From: Sphingoaurantiacus capsulatus
GTDB taxonomy: Bacteria; Pseudomonadota; Alphaproteobacteria; Sphingomonadales; Sphingomonadaceae
Length of the DNA stretch: 64,000 bases
Assembly: GCF_042648405.1 (NCBI RefSeq)
Contig: NZ_JBHRXV010000001.1
Location: forward strand, 310,001 to 374,000
Reading direction: 5' to 3'
Shown: in pieces, positions 31,020 to 41,628 of the stretch
Position numbering within the stretch: the stretch's first letter is position 1
How the letters are laid out: each line of letters opens with the position of its first letter
The notes under the pieces: model-generated
What the model was told of the DNA's origin: nothing
The model's input: only the letters and a program-made list of their open reading frames with translations
The model's database searches: none
Program-made: the position numbers and the translations under genes

Positions 31020-33500
31020 TCAGCGCCGCGCCGCGATCAGGCCCGGAACCGCTTCCGCCGGCACCGCCTTCGCGAAGAAGAAGCCCTGCCCGTAATGGCA
31101 GCCGAGCCGGCGCAGCATTTCCGCCTGCGCTTCCTCCTCGATGCCTTCCGCCACCACCTCGATGCCGAGGCTCTGGCCAAGGTTGACGAGGCTGCGCACG
31201 ATGACTTCCTCGCCGCTGTTCGCCGCCATGCCCTGGACGAAGCTCTGGTCGATCTTCAGGATATCGACGGGAAACTGGTTGAGGTGGCGCAGCGAGGCAT
31301 AGCCGGTGCCGAAATCGTCGAGCGCCATCCGCACGCCCACGTCGTACAGCCGCCGCAGCGCGCGTTCGACATATTCGGCGCCGCGGCCCAGGAACACGCT
31401 CTCGGTCACCTCGAGCTGCACCTTGTCGGTCGGAATGTCGGCGGCGCGCAAGCGCTCGATCAGCCCTTCGGCGAAGTCGTCGCGGCGGAATTCGGCGGCG
31501 GCGGCGTTGAGCGCGACATGGCCGAAGTCGACGCCCTCATCCATCCAGCGCCGCATGTCGGCGATGCAACGGTCGAACATCCGGTCGGACAATTGCGCCG
31601 CCAGTTCCAGATCCTCGAACGCCGCGCCCAGCGTCCCCGGCCCGTGGAAGACGCCGCGGCTGTCGCGCCAGCGCAGCAGCGCCTCGAACCCCGCCACGCG
31701 CCCGTCGGCGAGCACCACCTTCGGCTGGTAGTGCGGGACGATCCAGTCATAGGCGAGCGCATCGCGCGCCACGTTCAGCATCGAGTTGCGATGCTGCAGG
31801 CTGACGCGCATCGCGGGGTCGAAGGTGACATGCTGGCCGCGCCCCGCCGCCTTCGCCGAAGCCAGCGCGATATCGGCGCTCTTCAGCAATTCCTCGGGCG
31901 TGCGGCCGTGGTGCGGGCTCAGGCTGCTGCCGATGGTGGTGCGGCAGTCGAGCGTATGGCCTTCGAACACGAAAGGCTCGCGCATCAGCGTCTGGATGCG
32001 CTCGACGACCTTCTCCAGCCCCTCGGGCCTGCCGAGGCTCGGCAGCACGATCGCGAACTCGTCGCCGCCCATCCGCGCCAAGGTGTCGCCGGGGCGCAGC
32101 AGCTCGCCGATGCGGCGAACCAGTGTCCGCAGCACCGCGTCGCCGGCATCATGGCCCAGCGTGTCGTTGATCTGCTTGAACCCGTCGACATCCAGCTGCA
32201 CGAGCCCGACGCAGCGGTCTTCCGGCACCGCGGCGATCGCCTCGGCAAGCACTTCCTGAAAGCGCACACGGTTGGCGATGCCGGTCAGCGCGTCATGCGT
32301 CGCGCCCCAGCGGAGCCGCGCCTGGCTGTCCATCAGCGCCGCCGTCGCCCGCTTGCGCTCGGTCACGTCCTGCATCGCGCCGACGAGACGCACCGCGCGC
32401 CCGTCGCCATCGCGCTGGATATAGCCGCGATCGTAAACGTCGGCGTAGCTGCCATCGGCGCAGCGGAAGCGATACTCCTCCACGAACTGCTCGGCGCCGT
32501 TGCTGCTGACCGCGGCGATGGCGTCGCGCACCCGCTCGCGGTCGCTCGGGTGAATCTGGTCGAGCCACCAGGTACCGCTGTCGCCCAGCTCGGCGGTCGC
32601 ATAGCCGAAGCGCGTCCCCTCGGTCTCGTTCCACGCGATGTGGTTGGACACGAGGTCATGGTCCCAGATCAGGTCGTTGGTGGCGAGCGCCGCCAGCCGG
32701 TAGCGTTCCTCGGTCTCGCGGAGCGCGGTTTCCATGCGCACCTGCTCGTCGATGTCCTCGACGGCGCCGTACCAGCGGATGATCGCGCCGCTGTCATCGC
32801 GCCGCGGCGCACCGCGCGCCCGGAACCAGCGGTATTCGCCGTCCTTGGTCTTCAGCCGATAGCGCATGTCGACCGGCGCGCCCGCCTTCACCGACTGCGT
32901 CCAGCTCTCGGCCGTCCGCGCATAATCGTCGGGGTGCAGCGCATCGATCCAGTTGAGCCCCGCCGTCTCCTCGGCATTGAGGCCGATCCACTCGCGCCAG
33001 CGCGGGGACACCTCGAGGATATTGCCGGTGGCATCGGCCACCCACGGAACCTGCGGGTTCAACTCAAGGGCATGGCGATAATTCGCCTCGCTCTCCGCCA
33101 GCCGCGCCTCGGTCTTGCGGCGCTCGGTGACGTCGGCGCTGACGCCGCGGACGGCGACGATGCGCCCGTCCTCCAGCACCGGGTTCATCTTCACCCACAG
33201 GTGGCGAACCTCGCCATCGGGGCGGACGATGCGATAGTCGCTGCCGCCGCTCTCTCCCTCGGCCGCCGCCTGCAGCTTCGCCAGCGCCGACGCGCGCTCG
33301 TCGGGGTGAACCATCGCGATGGTGTTTTCGATGGTGGGGGTAAAGGTCGCCGGGTCCTGGCCCGAAATGGCGTAGAGCGCAGGTGACCAGGTCATGACCT
33401 GGCTGCCGGCCGCCCAGGTCCACAGCCCAAGCTGCGCGATGCCCAGCGCCTCGTCGAGGTCGGCCAGCACGCTCGCGGCATCGTCGCCCCGTTCGGACAC
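31020..33500 (-). CDS. PAS-PAS-PAS-GGDEF-EAL cyclic-di-GMP signalling protein
   Basis: An 826-aa protein with start at GTG 33500 after GGGGGAG; the frame is open to 33767 but that part is not protein-like. Three PAS/PAC modules span about residues 15-395 (PAC ends at GVSADVTERR, GAVEDIDEQV and GAMQDVTERK). GGDEF is intact at about 478-482 (ARMGGDEFAIV) and EAL at about 606-608 (GFEALLRWR), with DDFGTGYASLRHL of an active phosphodiesterase later. It could make or degrade c-di-GMP. No signal peptide, so cytosolic sensing. Confidence 0.9.
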   Translation of the reverse strand: MSERGDDAASVLADLDEALGIAQLGLWTWAAGSQVMTWSPALYAISGQDPATFTPTIENTIAMVHPDERASALAKLQAAAEGESGGSDYRIVRPDGEVRHLWVKMNPVLEDGRIVAVRGVSADVTERRKTEARLAESEANYRHALELNPQVPWVADATGNILEVSPRWREWIGLNAEETAGLNWIDALHPDDYARTAESWTQSVKAGAPVDMRYRLKTKDGEYRWFRARGAPRRDDSGAIIRWYGAVEDIDEQVRMETALRETEERYRLAALATNDLIWDHDLVSNHIAWNETEGTRFGYATAELGDSGTWWLDQIHPSDRERVRDAIAAVSSNGAEQFVEEYRFRCADGSYADVYDRGYIQRDGDGRAVRLVGAMQDVTERKRATAALMDSQARLRWGATHDALTGIANRVRFQEVLAEAIAAVPEDRCVGLVQLDVDGFKQINDTLGHDAGDAVLRTLVRRIGELLRPGDTLARMGGDEFAIVLPSLGRPEGLEKVVERIQTLMREPFVFEGHTLDCRTTIGSSLSPHHGRTPEELLKSADIALASAKAAGRGQHVTFDPAMRVSLQHRNSMLNVARDALAYDWIVPHYQPKVVLADGRVAGFEALLRWRDSRGVFHGPGTLGAAFEDLELAAQLSDRMFDRCIADMRRWMDEGVDFGHVALNAAAAEFRRDDFAEGLIERLRAADIPTDKVQLEVTESVFLGRGAEYVERALRRLYDVGVRMALDDFGTGYASLRHLNQFPVDILKIDQSFVQGMAANSGEEVIVRSLVNLGQSLGIEVVAEGIEEEAQAEMLRRLGCHYGQGFFFAKAVPAEAVPGLIAARR

Positions 33501-33770
33501 GCCCGGCTCCCCCAAGAAATTTGCTAACGCTTTCGCTACACCCACCAGAATTCCGATACTGACGGCACCTGCCCATAGCCCGCGTCGCCCCCCGACGTCG
33601 CCAGCCTTGCCGTCAGCAACTCCTAACCCGGCAAGGTTTCGCCGTAAGTCGTAAAGATACGGTAGTAGAACCACGGGCAGATGCCGGTGGGCGGTTCGTC
33701 GAAAGCCGGATGGCCGTCGCGCCGCTACCGCCCTAGCGTCGCCGAACTTTCTCAGGGGAGGAACCATAGC

Positions 33771-34520
33771 ATGACCCGCCGCATCGCCCTAACGCTCGCC
33801 GTCGCATTCGCCTGCCTCGCCGTCCCCGCCTCGGCCGCGCCGTCGGCGGCCGTCACCGCCGCGCTCGCCGACGCCAACCGCCCCGACGCCGACAAGGCCC
33901 GCGATGCGGCGCGCAAGCCCGCCGAGCTGCTGGCGCTCGCTAATGTGAAGCCCGGCGCCAAAGTCGGCGACTTCATCATGGGCGGCGGCTACCTCACCCG
34001 CATCCTCGCCGGCGCGGTTGGCCCAACCGGCAAGGTCTACGCCTATCAGCCCGCCGAATTCATCGCCTTCCGCGCCGCCTATGGCGAGGAGCAGAAGGCC
34101 GCGTCCGCACCCTACAAGAACGTCGTGCCGCTCAACCAGTCGCTCACCGCCGTCGGCTTCCCCGAGCCGCTCGACGCCATCATCACCGTGCAGAACTACC
34201 ATGACATGCACCTGAAGGCCTTCCCGGCCGGCGCCGCCGACGCGATCAACAAGAAGCTGTTCGACGCGCTGAAGCCGGGCGGCACCTTCCTGGTCGTCGA
34301 CCATTCGGCGGCCGACGGCTCGGGCTTCCGCGACAGCGACACCCTCCACCGCGCCGACAAGGCCGCCGTGCGCGCCGAAATCGAGAAAGCCGGCTTCAGG
34401 TTCGAGCGCGAGGCCGACCTCTACCGCGCCCCCGCCGACGACCGCACCGTCAACGTCTTCCGCCCCGAAATCCGCGGCAAGACCGACCAGTTCACCTTGG
34501 TTTTCCGCAAGCCCAGCTAA
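33771..34520 (+). CDS. periplasmic methyltransferase-like protein (COG4798 type)
   Basis: A 249-aa protein from ATG 33771 after GGGGAGGA. A signal peptide (RIALTLAVAFACLAVPASAA) precedes a Rossmann-like domain: PAELLALANVKPGAKVGDFI then GGGYLTRILAGAVGPTGKV, the SAM-binding-like glycine motif, and later LKPGGTFLVVDHSAADGSG. These exported predicted methyltransferases are common in sphingomonads; their substrate is unknown. Divergent from the GGDEF-EAL gene over a 270-bp gap in which I see nothing else. Confidence 0.8.
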   Translation: MTRRIALTLAVAFACLAVPASAAPSAAVTAALADANRPDADKARDAARKPAELLALANVKPGAKVGDFIMGGGYLTRILAGAVGPTGKVYAYQPAEFIAFRAAYGEEQKAASAPYKNVVPLNQSLTAVGFPEPLDAIITVQNYHDMHLKAFPAGAADAINKKLFDALKPGGTFLVVDHSAADGSGFRDSDTLHRADKAAVRAEIEKAGFRFEREADLYRAPADDRTVNVFRPEIRGKTDQFTLVFRKPS

Positions 34521-34584
34521 GCGCATCCATCGCGGCTCCTGCGCGTTGAAGGGGCGGTAAACCCTCAACCGCAGGAGACCCGCA

Positions 34585-34854
34585 ATGGGCGATTTCGGCC
34601 AGATCCGCGAGCATATGAACGTCATCGGCGCCGACGGCGTTCACCTCGGCACCGTCGACAAGGTCGACGGCGACCGCATCAAGCTGACCAAGGCGGACAG
34701 CGGCTCGCACCACGACCATCACCATTATATCTCGAAGGGCCTCGTCGCCGGCGTCGAGGGCGACAACGTCCGCCTGTCGGCCACCGCCGCCAACGCCGCC
34801 CTGCTCGAAGAGGAAAAGGACGGCAAGCCGCTGTCGGATAACGACGGCGACTGA
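34585..34854 (+). CDS. DUF2171 family protein
   Basis: An 89-aa protein (MGDFGQIREHMNVIGADGVH) with V-G-T-V-D-K-V-D-G-D-R-I-K-L-T and the His-rich run HHDHHHYI. This is the DUF2171 fold of PRC-barrel type, typically stress-related or general-purpose soluble proteins in sphingomonads. A GCAGGAG site lies upstream and a terminator follows, so it is monocistronic. Confidence 0.85.
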   Translation: MGDFGQIREHMNVIGADGVHLGTVDKVDGDRIKLTKADSGSHHDHHHYISKGLVAGVEGDNVRLSATAANAALLEEEKDGKPLSDNDGD

Positions 34855-34879
34855 GCCTTCCGCTCACCCGAACGTCAAA

Positions 34880-34920
34880 GCGGCGGCCGAGCCCAACGCC
34901 CGGCCGCCGCTTCACGTTTT
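34880..34920 (+). terminator. intrinsic terminator after DUF2171 gene
   Basis: Stem AGCGGCGGCCG / CGGCCGCCGCT with a 10-base loop followed by TCACGTTTT. Lies 25 bp after the stop at 34854. Confidence 0.65.
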
Positions 34921-34961
34921 GATATTCGCGTTTTGCGACCCGCCGCCGCCTCAACCCCAAC

Positions 34962-35030
34962 CGTCATACCGGCGAAAGCCGGTATCCAGACTGTCCGCCT
35001 GACTGGATACCGGCTTTCGCCGGTATGACG
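34962..35030. repeat. REPIN-like palindromic repeat
   Basis: Standard member with arms GTCATACCGGCGAAAGCCGG and complement, between DUF2171 terminator and the convergent DUF6624 gene. Confidence 0.9.
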
Positions 35031-35064
35031 CGCCTGAGGATGGCCCGCGCGCCGATCCACCCCC

Positions 35065-35727
35065 TCAACACACCATCCGCGCCTCGGCGATGTACGCCCC
35101 GATCGGATCGAGCCCGAGCGCCGCGCGCCGCCGGTCGAGACCCGCCGGGTTCTCCACCGCCGCCGGCACCGCCCTGCCGTCCCGGCAGACGATCTGCATC
35201 CCGTACCGCTGCGGTCGCCCGCCCTCCAGCGCCACCCGGTCATGCAGCAGCGCATAGCGCGACCCCGGTATCTCGCCGCGCATCCACAGCGGCTCGATCC
35301 GCGCCAGCACCTCGCGGCGCAGCGCCGGGTCGCGCGAATGCTGGACGATCAGCCACGCCCATCCGGGCACGAAGCGGCCATGCTCGCGCGCGCTGAACCA
35401 GCCGCGCGCCGGCATCACCGATCTCAGATAATCGCTGTTGTCGCGGTCGATCGGCCTGACCTCTGCCCACAGCGCCGCGCTCACCGCGTCGCGCGTGTCG
35501 GCCGGCGTCGCCGCCAGCCCCGCGAGCAGCGCCTCGCGCGCCGCCCTGTCGACCGCCGTCCGCCGCCACAGCTCACGCTCCAGCGCGCTGGCCAGCACCG
35601 GCACCGGCCGCGCCCGCGCCGCCGCCACCGCCTCGCGCAAGGCCGCGACCAGCGGCAAAGGCGCCTCGCCCGCCGCCGACGGTGCGGCAGCCGCGATCGT
35701 AACCGCCGCCATCAGCAAACGAAGCAT
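35065..35727 (-). CDS. DUF6624-like secreted protein
   Basis: A 220-aa protein from ATG 35727 with signal peptide MLRLLMAAVTIAAAAPSAAG. It contains the order of motifs DRDNSDYLRSVMPARGWFSA, AWLIVQHSRDPALRREVLAR and RYALLHDRVALEGGRPQRYG, which matches the DUF6624 domain (conserved I-D-x-x-N, W-L-I-V-Q-H and Y-G-x-Q). Function of the family is not known. Codirectional with the next small secreted protein gene on the same strand. Confidence 0.75.
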   Translation of the reverse strand: MLRLLMAAVTIAAAAPSAAGEAPLPLVAALREAVAAARARPVPVLASALERELWRRTAVDRAAREALLAGLAATPADTRDAVSAALWAEVRPIDRDNSDYLRSVMPARGWFSAREHGRFVPGWAWLIVQHSRDPALRREVLARIEPLWMRGEIPGSRYALLHDRVALEGGRPQRYGMQIVCRDGRAVPAAVENPAGLDRRRAALGLDPIGAYIAEARMVC

Positions 35728-35747
35728 AGCCGCGCCACACCCTTCAT

Positions 35748-35816
35748 CGTCATTCCGGCGAAAGCCGGAATCCAGGCCCACCGTTCGACTGGATACCGGC
35801 TTTCGCCGGTATGACG
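35748..35816. repeat. REPIN-like palindromic repeat
   Basis: Arms GTCATTCCGGCGAAAGCCGG and complement, between the DUF6624 gene and the gene ending at 35834. Confidence 0.9.
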
Positions 35817-35833
35817 ACCGTGGAACGCAAAGC

Positions 35834-36157
35834 CTAGAACGGGACCTTCAGCTTCACCATCGCCCGGTTGCTCTGCGTGCCGTCGGGCAAGGTTGCGCCT
35901 TCGGTCGTCAGGGCGCCCGTCACGTCGCCGAACAGCCTCATCTCCGCCTTGGGCAGCAACAGCTCGACCGGCGCCGGCGGCAACATCTCCACACGGTGCC
36001 TCACCGTCTCGTCCGGCCGCGCGCAGACGACGATCTCCTCGCCGACGCTCTCGGCACACCGCTCCGCCGCCCGGCTCTCCTTCAGCTTGCGCAGGTCGAA
36101 CGCCGCCACCTCGCCCGGCGCGGCAGCCTGCAGCAACAGCAATGCGATCGGCAGCAA
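35834..36157 (-). CDS. secreted hypothetical protein (107 aa)
   Basis: Starts at TTG 36157, chosen because GGGGAGG lies about 8 bp upstream and it leads into a signal peptide (LLPIALLLLQAAAPGEVAAF). The mature part has RKLKESRAAERCAESVGEEI then VVCARPDE, two Cys that may pair, a pattern common in small sphingomonad secreted proteins. Ends TQSNRAMVKLKVPF, a beta-strand-like end suggesting outer-membrane or secreted context. No family name. Confidence 0.6.
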   Translation of the reverse strand: MLPIALLLLQAAAPGEVAAFDLRKLKESRAAERCAESVGEEIVVCARPDETVRHRVEMLPPAPVELLLPKAEMRLFGDVTGALTTEGATLPDGTQSNRAMVKLKVPF

Positions 36158-36243
36158 AAGACGAAGCCTCCCCCCGGCCAGGCCGGAAGGAGGCTCCGCG
36201 ATTGTGGCGGGGCGGAGGCGGTTGCCTCCACTCCGGTGTGAAG

Positions 36244-36912
36244 TCAGGCGATCTTGCGGCGGCGGCGCGCGGCAAGGCCGATCAGGCCGAGGCCGAGCAG
36301 CGCGAGGTTCGCCGGTTCCGGCACCTCGTTGATCGTCGCATGGTTCTGGATCGACACCTGGAACTGGTAGTTGAACTCGGCGCCAGGCGCGCCGGTGTTG
36401 CCCTGGTTGAACGGCTGCGACCAGCAGCAATTGCTGATCTCGGCGAAATAGGTGCCCGACGTGCTGAACACATATTCATAGTAGGAATCGAGCCCGTGGT
36501 TGCTGCCCCCGGCGCCGGCGTTCTGGTTATAATCGTCGTTGCGGCCGAGCATGTTGCCGATCGCATCATAGATGGTGATGTTCGAATCGAAGCCGAAATT
36601 GCCCGTCGCCTCATAGGCGCCGTCGATGTCGAAGATGCCCCGGCTGCCCGCCGTCGCGACGCTGAACCGGTACCAGTCGCGCCCGCCCTGCTCGGCATAG
36701 CCGTTGATCGTGGCGTGCGGGATCGTCGTCGACGTGTTGGTCGAATTGTCGCCGATGTTGGCGCTGTAGTCGGTGCTGAAATACGGATCGATGTTCATCG
36801 CCGTCGCCAGCGTGTCGTTGTTCTCGACCTCGGAAATCACCGCCGCGTTCGCCCCCGAAACAACGCCGGTCGTCATCATTACCGCAACCGCGGCCAACTC
36901 GAACTTACGCAT
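36244..36912 (-). CDS. PEP-CTERM sorting-domain protein
   Basis: A 222-aa protein from ATG 36912 with signal peptide RKFELAAVAVMMTTGVVSGA. The body is Asn/Thr/Gly-rich beta sandwich (EVENNDTLATAMNIDPYFST), the N-terminal pattern of pre-peptidase C-terminal-like domains seen in PEP-CTERM proteins. It ends in VPEPANLALLGLGLIGLAAR then RRRK: a PEP motif, a hydrophobic span and a basic tail, the exosortase recognition signal. Predicted to be secreted and cleaved at the outer surface. No exosortase gene is in the window. Confidence 0.85.
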   Translation of the reverse strand: MRKFELAAVAVMMTTGVVSGANAAVISEVENNDTLATAMNIDPYFSTDYSANIGDNSTNTSTTIPHATINGYAEQGGRDWYRFSVATAGSRGIFDIDGAYEATGNFGFDSNITIYDAIGNMLGRNDDYNQNAGAGGSNHGLDSYYEYVFSTSGTYFAEISNCCWSQPFNQGNTGAPGAEFNYQFQVSIQNHATINEVPEPANLALLGLGLIGLAARRRRKIA

Positions 36913-37096
36913 CAAAGCCCCCTGAGAATGCATTCAGGGCCTCTTAGGCATTTATCGTGCCATAACCTTAACTATATGGCGAATAACGATAAGTCATATG
37001 TCGATCATCGACCTATGTAAGGAACGGCGTCACCCCCATAGAAGCACTACTTCGCGGCGACTGGCGTGCCGCGCCGGTCCAGATATCATCGCCCCC

Positions 37097-37996
37097 ATGA
37101 GACTCGCCCTCGCCGCCGCGCTCGCCGCCACCCTCGCCATGCCCGCCCTCGCACAGGGCGAGACGCGACCAGCTGAGCGCATCGCCGCGAAGGGTTTGAT
37201 CACCGCCGCCGACTATCCTGACAAGGCATTGCGGGCGGACGAACAGGGATTGACGTCGATACAGTTCGTCGTCGGTGAAGACGGCAAGGTCGTTCGCGGC
37301 AGTTGCGTCGTCGCCGTGACGAGCCGCTCGGTATATCTGGACCGTGCCGCCTGCGAGATCGTTGAGCGTCGCTCCGAGTTCAGGCCCGCGCTCGAGAACG
37401 GCGTACCGGTGCGCGAAACGAAAGTGCTGCATACGCTGTGGACCATCCCGGATTTGCCGATGCCGGCTGAACCGACCCTGGCGCGCCGAATGTTGAATCA
37501 GCTCGCTTCTTGCCTGGTCCATGTTTCGCCCGCGCCGGCGGCAGCGCTTGTCGACCAGCCGATGGGAAGCGCCGGGCAGTCAGCCGCCGCCGCTGCCGCC
37601 ATGGCGACCGCGCCGAATTGCAACAGCTATCTGAAGGCGATCCCGCATCTGCAACTCGCCGGCTTTGTCGGCGAAAATCTGATGCAGAACCGCTTTCGCG
37701 GTGTCGGGCCCGCGCTTGGCGCCGGCGTTGCGCCACTGGTCGCACGTAACGGCGCCGAGGCGATGGCGCAGTGCATCGTCCGTCGCGACCCGCTCGCCGC
37801 CCGCGCGGTGATCGACACGGTGGCGACCAGCGAGGCCGAGGCGCAGGCGCTGGCCAGGCTGACGCCGCATCTCGAACCCTGCATCGTCGAAGGCACCACC
37901 CTGCGCCTGCATCGCGCCACGCTGCGCGCCTTCGTCGGCATCGCCCTATACCGCGACGCCGTCCACGCCGCCGAAGCCAAACCGACCGCCAAATAG
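37097..37996 (+). CDS. secreted protein with TonB-C-terminal-like domain
   Basis: A 299-aa protein with a signal peptide (LALAAALAATLAMPALA). Residues about 45-110 resemble the TonB C-terminal fold (GLTSIQFVVGEDGKVVRGSC, LDRAACEIVERRSEFRPALE), while the rest is helical with Cys residues. Such lone TonB_C-containing periplasmic proteins are common in sphingomonads; without a membrane anchor or Pro-rich linker it is unlikely to energise receptors. Upstream DNA (36940-37090) is A+T-richer and probably holds promoters for this gene and the divergent PEP-CTERM gene. Confidence 0.7.
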   Translation: MRLALAAALAATLAMPALAQGETRPAERIAAKGLITAADYPDKALRADEQGLTSIQFVVGEDGKVVRGSCVVAVTSRSVYLDRAACEIVERRSEFRPALENGVPVRETKVLHTLWTIPDLPMPAEPTLARRMLNQLASCLVHVSPAPAAALVDQPMGSAGQSAAAAAAMATAPNCNSYLKAIPHLQLAGFVGENLMQNRFRGVGPALGAGVAPLVARNGAEAMAQCIVRRDPLAARAVIDTVATSEAEAQALARLTPHLEPCIVEGTTLRLHRATLRAFVGIALYRDAVHAAEAKPTAK

Positions 37997-38088
37997 CCCG
38001 CCCGTTTCGGGCCGCGCGGGCCATTCCCCCGCCGCGCCCGCTCGGCTAGATCGACACGTACCATTTGAACGCGGAGTCGCACGACCTC

Positions 38089-39723
<1,635 letters not shown>

Positions 39724-39726
39724 ACT

Positions 39727-39848
39727 CCCCCTCTCCCTTGAGGGGAGAGGGCGACTCGCGTCAGCGAGCGGGGTGAGGGTGGTCGCCGGTTAGCGTCCGC
39801 CATCCGACCACCCTCTCCCCAACCCCTCTCCCCTCCAGGGAGAGGGGC
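39727..39848. repeat. about 120-bp repeat, class B (CCCTCTCCC arms)
   Basis: Begins CCCCTCTCCCTTGAGGGGAG, continues with GGGCGACTCGCGTCAGCGAG and ends in CAACCCCTCTCCCCTCCAGG. The ends are inverted repeats and an inner ACTCGCG(T)CAGCGAG dyad is shared. Other members are at 46658 (inverted), 56354, 58976 and 60026, and a diverged one near 61970. It lies directly after the M28 gene. Confidence 0.85.
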
Positions 39849-40082
39849 TAACCCCCCGCAAAAATCCCACGCTGGCGCCCACCCCGCGCCTCCCCTACGG
39901 TCACCCCCAACACCCCGCTACGTCGCGGATCGTACAGACGGCGCGCGCGACGCACGGCTAACGCCTTGCATCGGACGCCTTAGCGGAGCGCGACCCTGGA
40001 ACGTTTTCTCATCGCCACCTCGGCCCTGCGGCGACAGCCGCTGCTCGGCCTGTTCTTCGCGCTGGCCGCTTACGGCCTCGCC

Positions 40083-40991
40083 TTGTGGACCCGTTTCACC
40101 CTCGAAGGCGCGCTGCCGCCGGGGTTCCCATACCTGACCTTCTTCCCGGCGATCATCCTCACCGCGTTCCTCGCCGGCACCTGGCCGGGCATCCTGTGCG
40201 CGGCGCTGTCGGGCCTCTCCGCCTGGTACTGGTTCATCCCGCCGTTCCGCTCGTTCGAGGTGACCCACAACACGGCGATCGCCCTCGGCTTCTTCCTGTT
40301 CATCTGCGCCGTCGACATCCTGATCATCGACATGATGGCACGCGCCACCGAGCGTCTCGCGCTGTCCCGCGCGCGCAGCCAGCAGCTCGCCGACAGCCAC
40401 GCGACGATGTTCACCGAGCTTCAGCACCGCGTCGCCAACAACCTCGGCTTCGTCGCCTCGCTGCTGGCGCTGCAGAAGAAGAAGGCCGCCGCCGATCCCG
40501 CCACGGCACCCGCGCTGTTCGATGACGCCATCCGCCGCATCGAGGTGATGGGCCGCATCCACCGCCGCCTGCACGCCCCCGCCTCGCTCGAACAGCCGAT
40601 CGGCGACTATCTGCGCGAACTCTGTGCCGAACTTATCGAGGTCGGCTCGGCGAAGGGCATCATCTGCCTGATCGAGGCCGACGACATCCGGCTCGACCTG
40701 CCCAGGCTCACCGCGCTGTCGCTGATCGTCTCCGAAGTGATGACCAATTCGCTGAAGCACGCCTTCCACGGCCGCGACACCGGCACCATCACGCTCGACC
40801 TGAAGCAGTTGCACGACGGCCGCTACCACATGACCATCGCCGACGACGGCCCCGGCTTCGCCGCCGCCAAGCCCTCGCCCAACAGCCTCGGCCTCAAGAT
40901 CGTCCGCGGGCTGGCCGCGCAGCTCGGCGGCGAGATCGCCATGCCCGAGCGCCCCCGCGGCGCGGTGACGGAGTTGCGCTTCGCGGCGTAG
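40083..40991 (+). CDS. HWE/HisKA_2-type sensor histidine kinase with DUF4118-like membrane domain
   Basis: A kinase with membrane segments (FPAIILTAFLAGTWPGILCA; LGFFLFICAVDILIIDMMA) then LQHRVANNLGFVASLLALQK with the phospho-acceptor His, and ATPase motifs EVMTNSLKHAFHGRDTG (N box) and IADDGPGFA (G box). No ATG/GTG start exists in frame: TTG 40083 is the conventional choice, but it loses the first membrane helix; a CTG at 39996 would restore it (PLLGLFFALAAYGLALW) and fits DUF4118. Output partner unknown. Confidence 0.75.
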   Translation: MWTRFTLEGALPPGFPYLTFFPAIILTAFLAGTWPGILCAALSGLSAWYWFIPPFRSFEVTHNTAIALGFFLFICAVDILIIDMMARATERLALSRARSQQLADSHATMFTELQHRVANNLGFVASLLALQKKKAAADPATAPALFDDAIRRIEVMGRIHRRLHAPASLEQPIGDYLRELCAELIEVGSAKGIICLIEADDIRLDLPRLTALSLIVSEVMTNSLKHAFHGRDTGTITLDLKQLHDGRYHMTIADDGPGFAAAKPSPNSLGLKIVRGLAAQLGGEIAMPERPRGAVTELRFAA

Positions 40992-41017
40992 GGGCGGCCC
41001 CGCCACACCCTCCCACC

Positions 41018-41118
41018 CGTCATCCCCGCGAAGGCGGGGACCCAGTCCACAAGCAATAGCGCCCGCAAAGCGGGCATGTTGTTGATCGGGCTGGGTCCCC
41101 GCCTGCGCGGGGATGACG
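41018..41118. repeat. second palindromic repeat type (GTCATCCCCGCG class)
   Basis: Arms GTCATCCCCGCGAAGGCGGG and complement with inner GCGCCCGCaaaGCGGGC; like the copy at 30385. The gap 40992-41350 otherwise holds no gene I can support. Confidence 0.85.
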
Positions 41119-41350
41119 ATCAGGGAGAAACAGGCCAAACCCTGCGAAGCCTTGGCGAAGCAGGGCTACCGGACCACCAGCCGCGCATGTCGCCTGCCGT
41201 ACATACGGCGCATCCCGATCATGCTATGTTCAGAGTCGTCGGTTGGGTGCATCTCGCTAGCCACGCGATACATGCAGCGCCCTAAGCCCGGGATACCGAG
41301 CGCCGGGATTGGCGCGACGGCCGTTGCATCGGCCGGGTAGGCGGACGTTT

Positions 41351-41533
41351 ATGTCAGATGTTGATCTCACCCTGCTCGACCAGGCGCTTGACCGCCTGCG
41401 CGAAGCCAATGCGCTGCTCGAACAGACCGACGCCGGGGTGGCGACGCTTCACCTCGACGCCTGCATCGCGGCCCTCGAAAGCCGCCTCCGCCGCGCCGAC
41501 GGCACTCACCCGCTGCACGTGATGGCCAGCTAG
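41351..41533 (+). CDS. small helical hypothetical protein (60 aa)
   Basis: A 60-aa frame from ATG 41351 (MSDVDLTLLDQALDRLREAN), all helix with heptad-like Leu/Ala spacing, ending GTHPLHVMAS. An in-frame ATG at 41309 is unlikely. Looks like a real small protein, function unknown. No operon partner. Confidence 0.55.
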   Translation: MSDVDLTLLDQALDRLREANALLEQTDAGVATLHLDACIAALESRLRRADGTHPLHVMAS

Positions 41534-41628
41534 GGCGCGCCGCCGGTCATCCGGCGACCGCTACGCGATCAGCGGTCGTCGCCGATGATCCGCTGCCTAC
41601 GTCTTCTCCCAAACGGGCAGACGCCGCG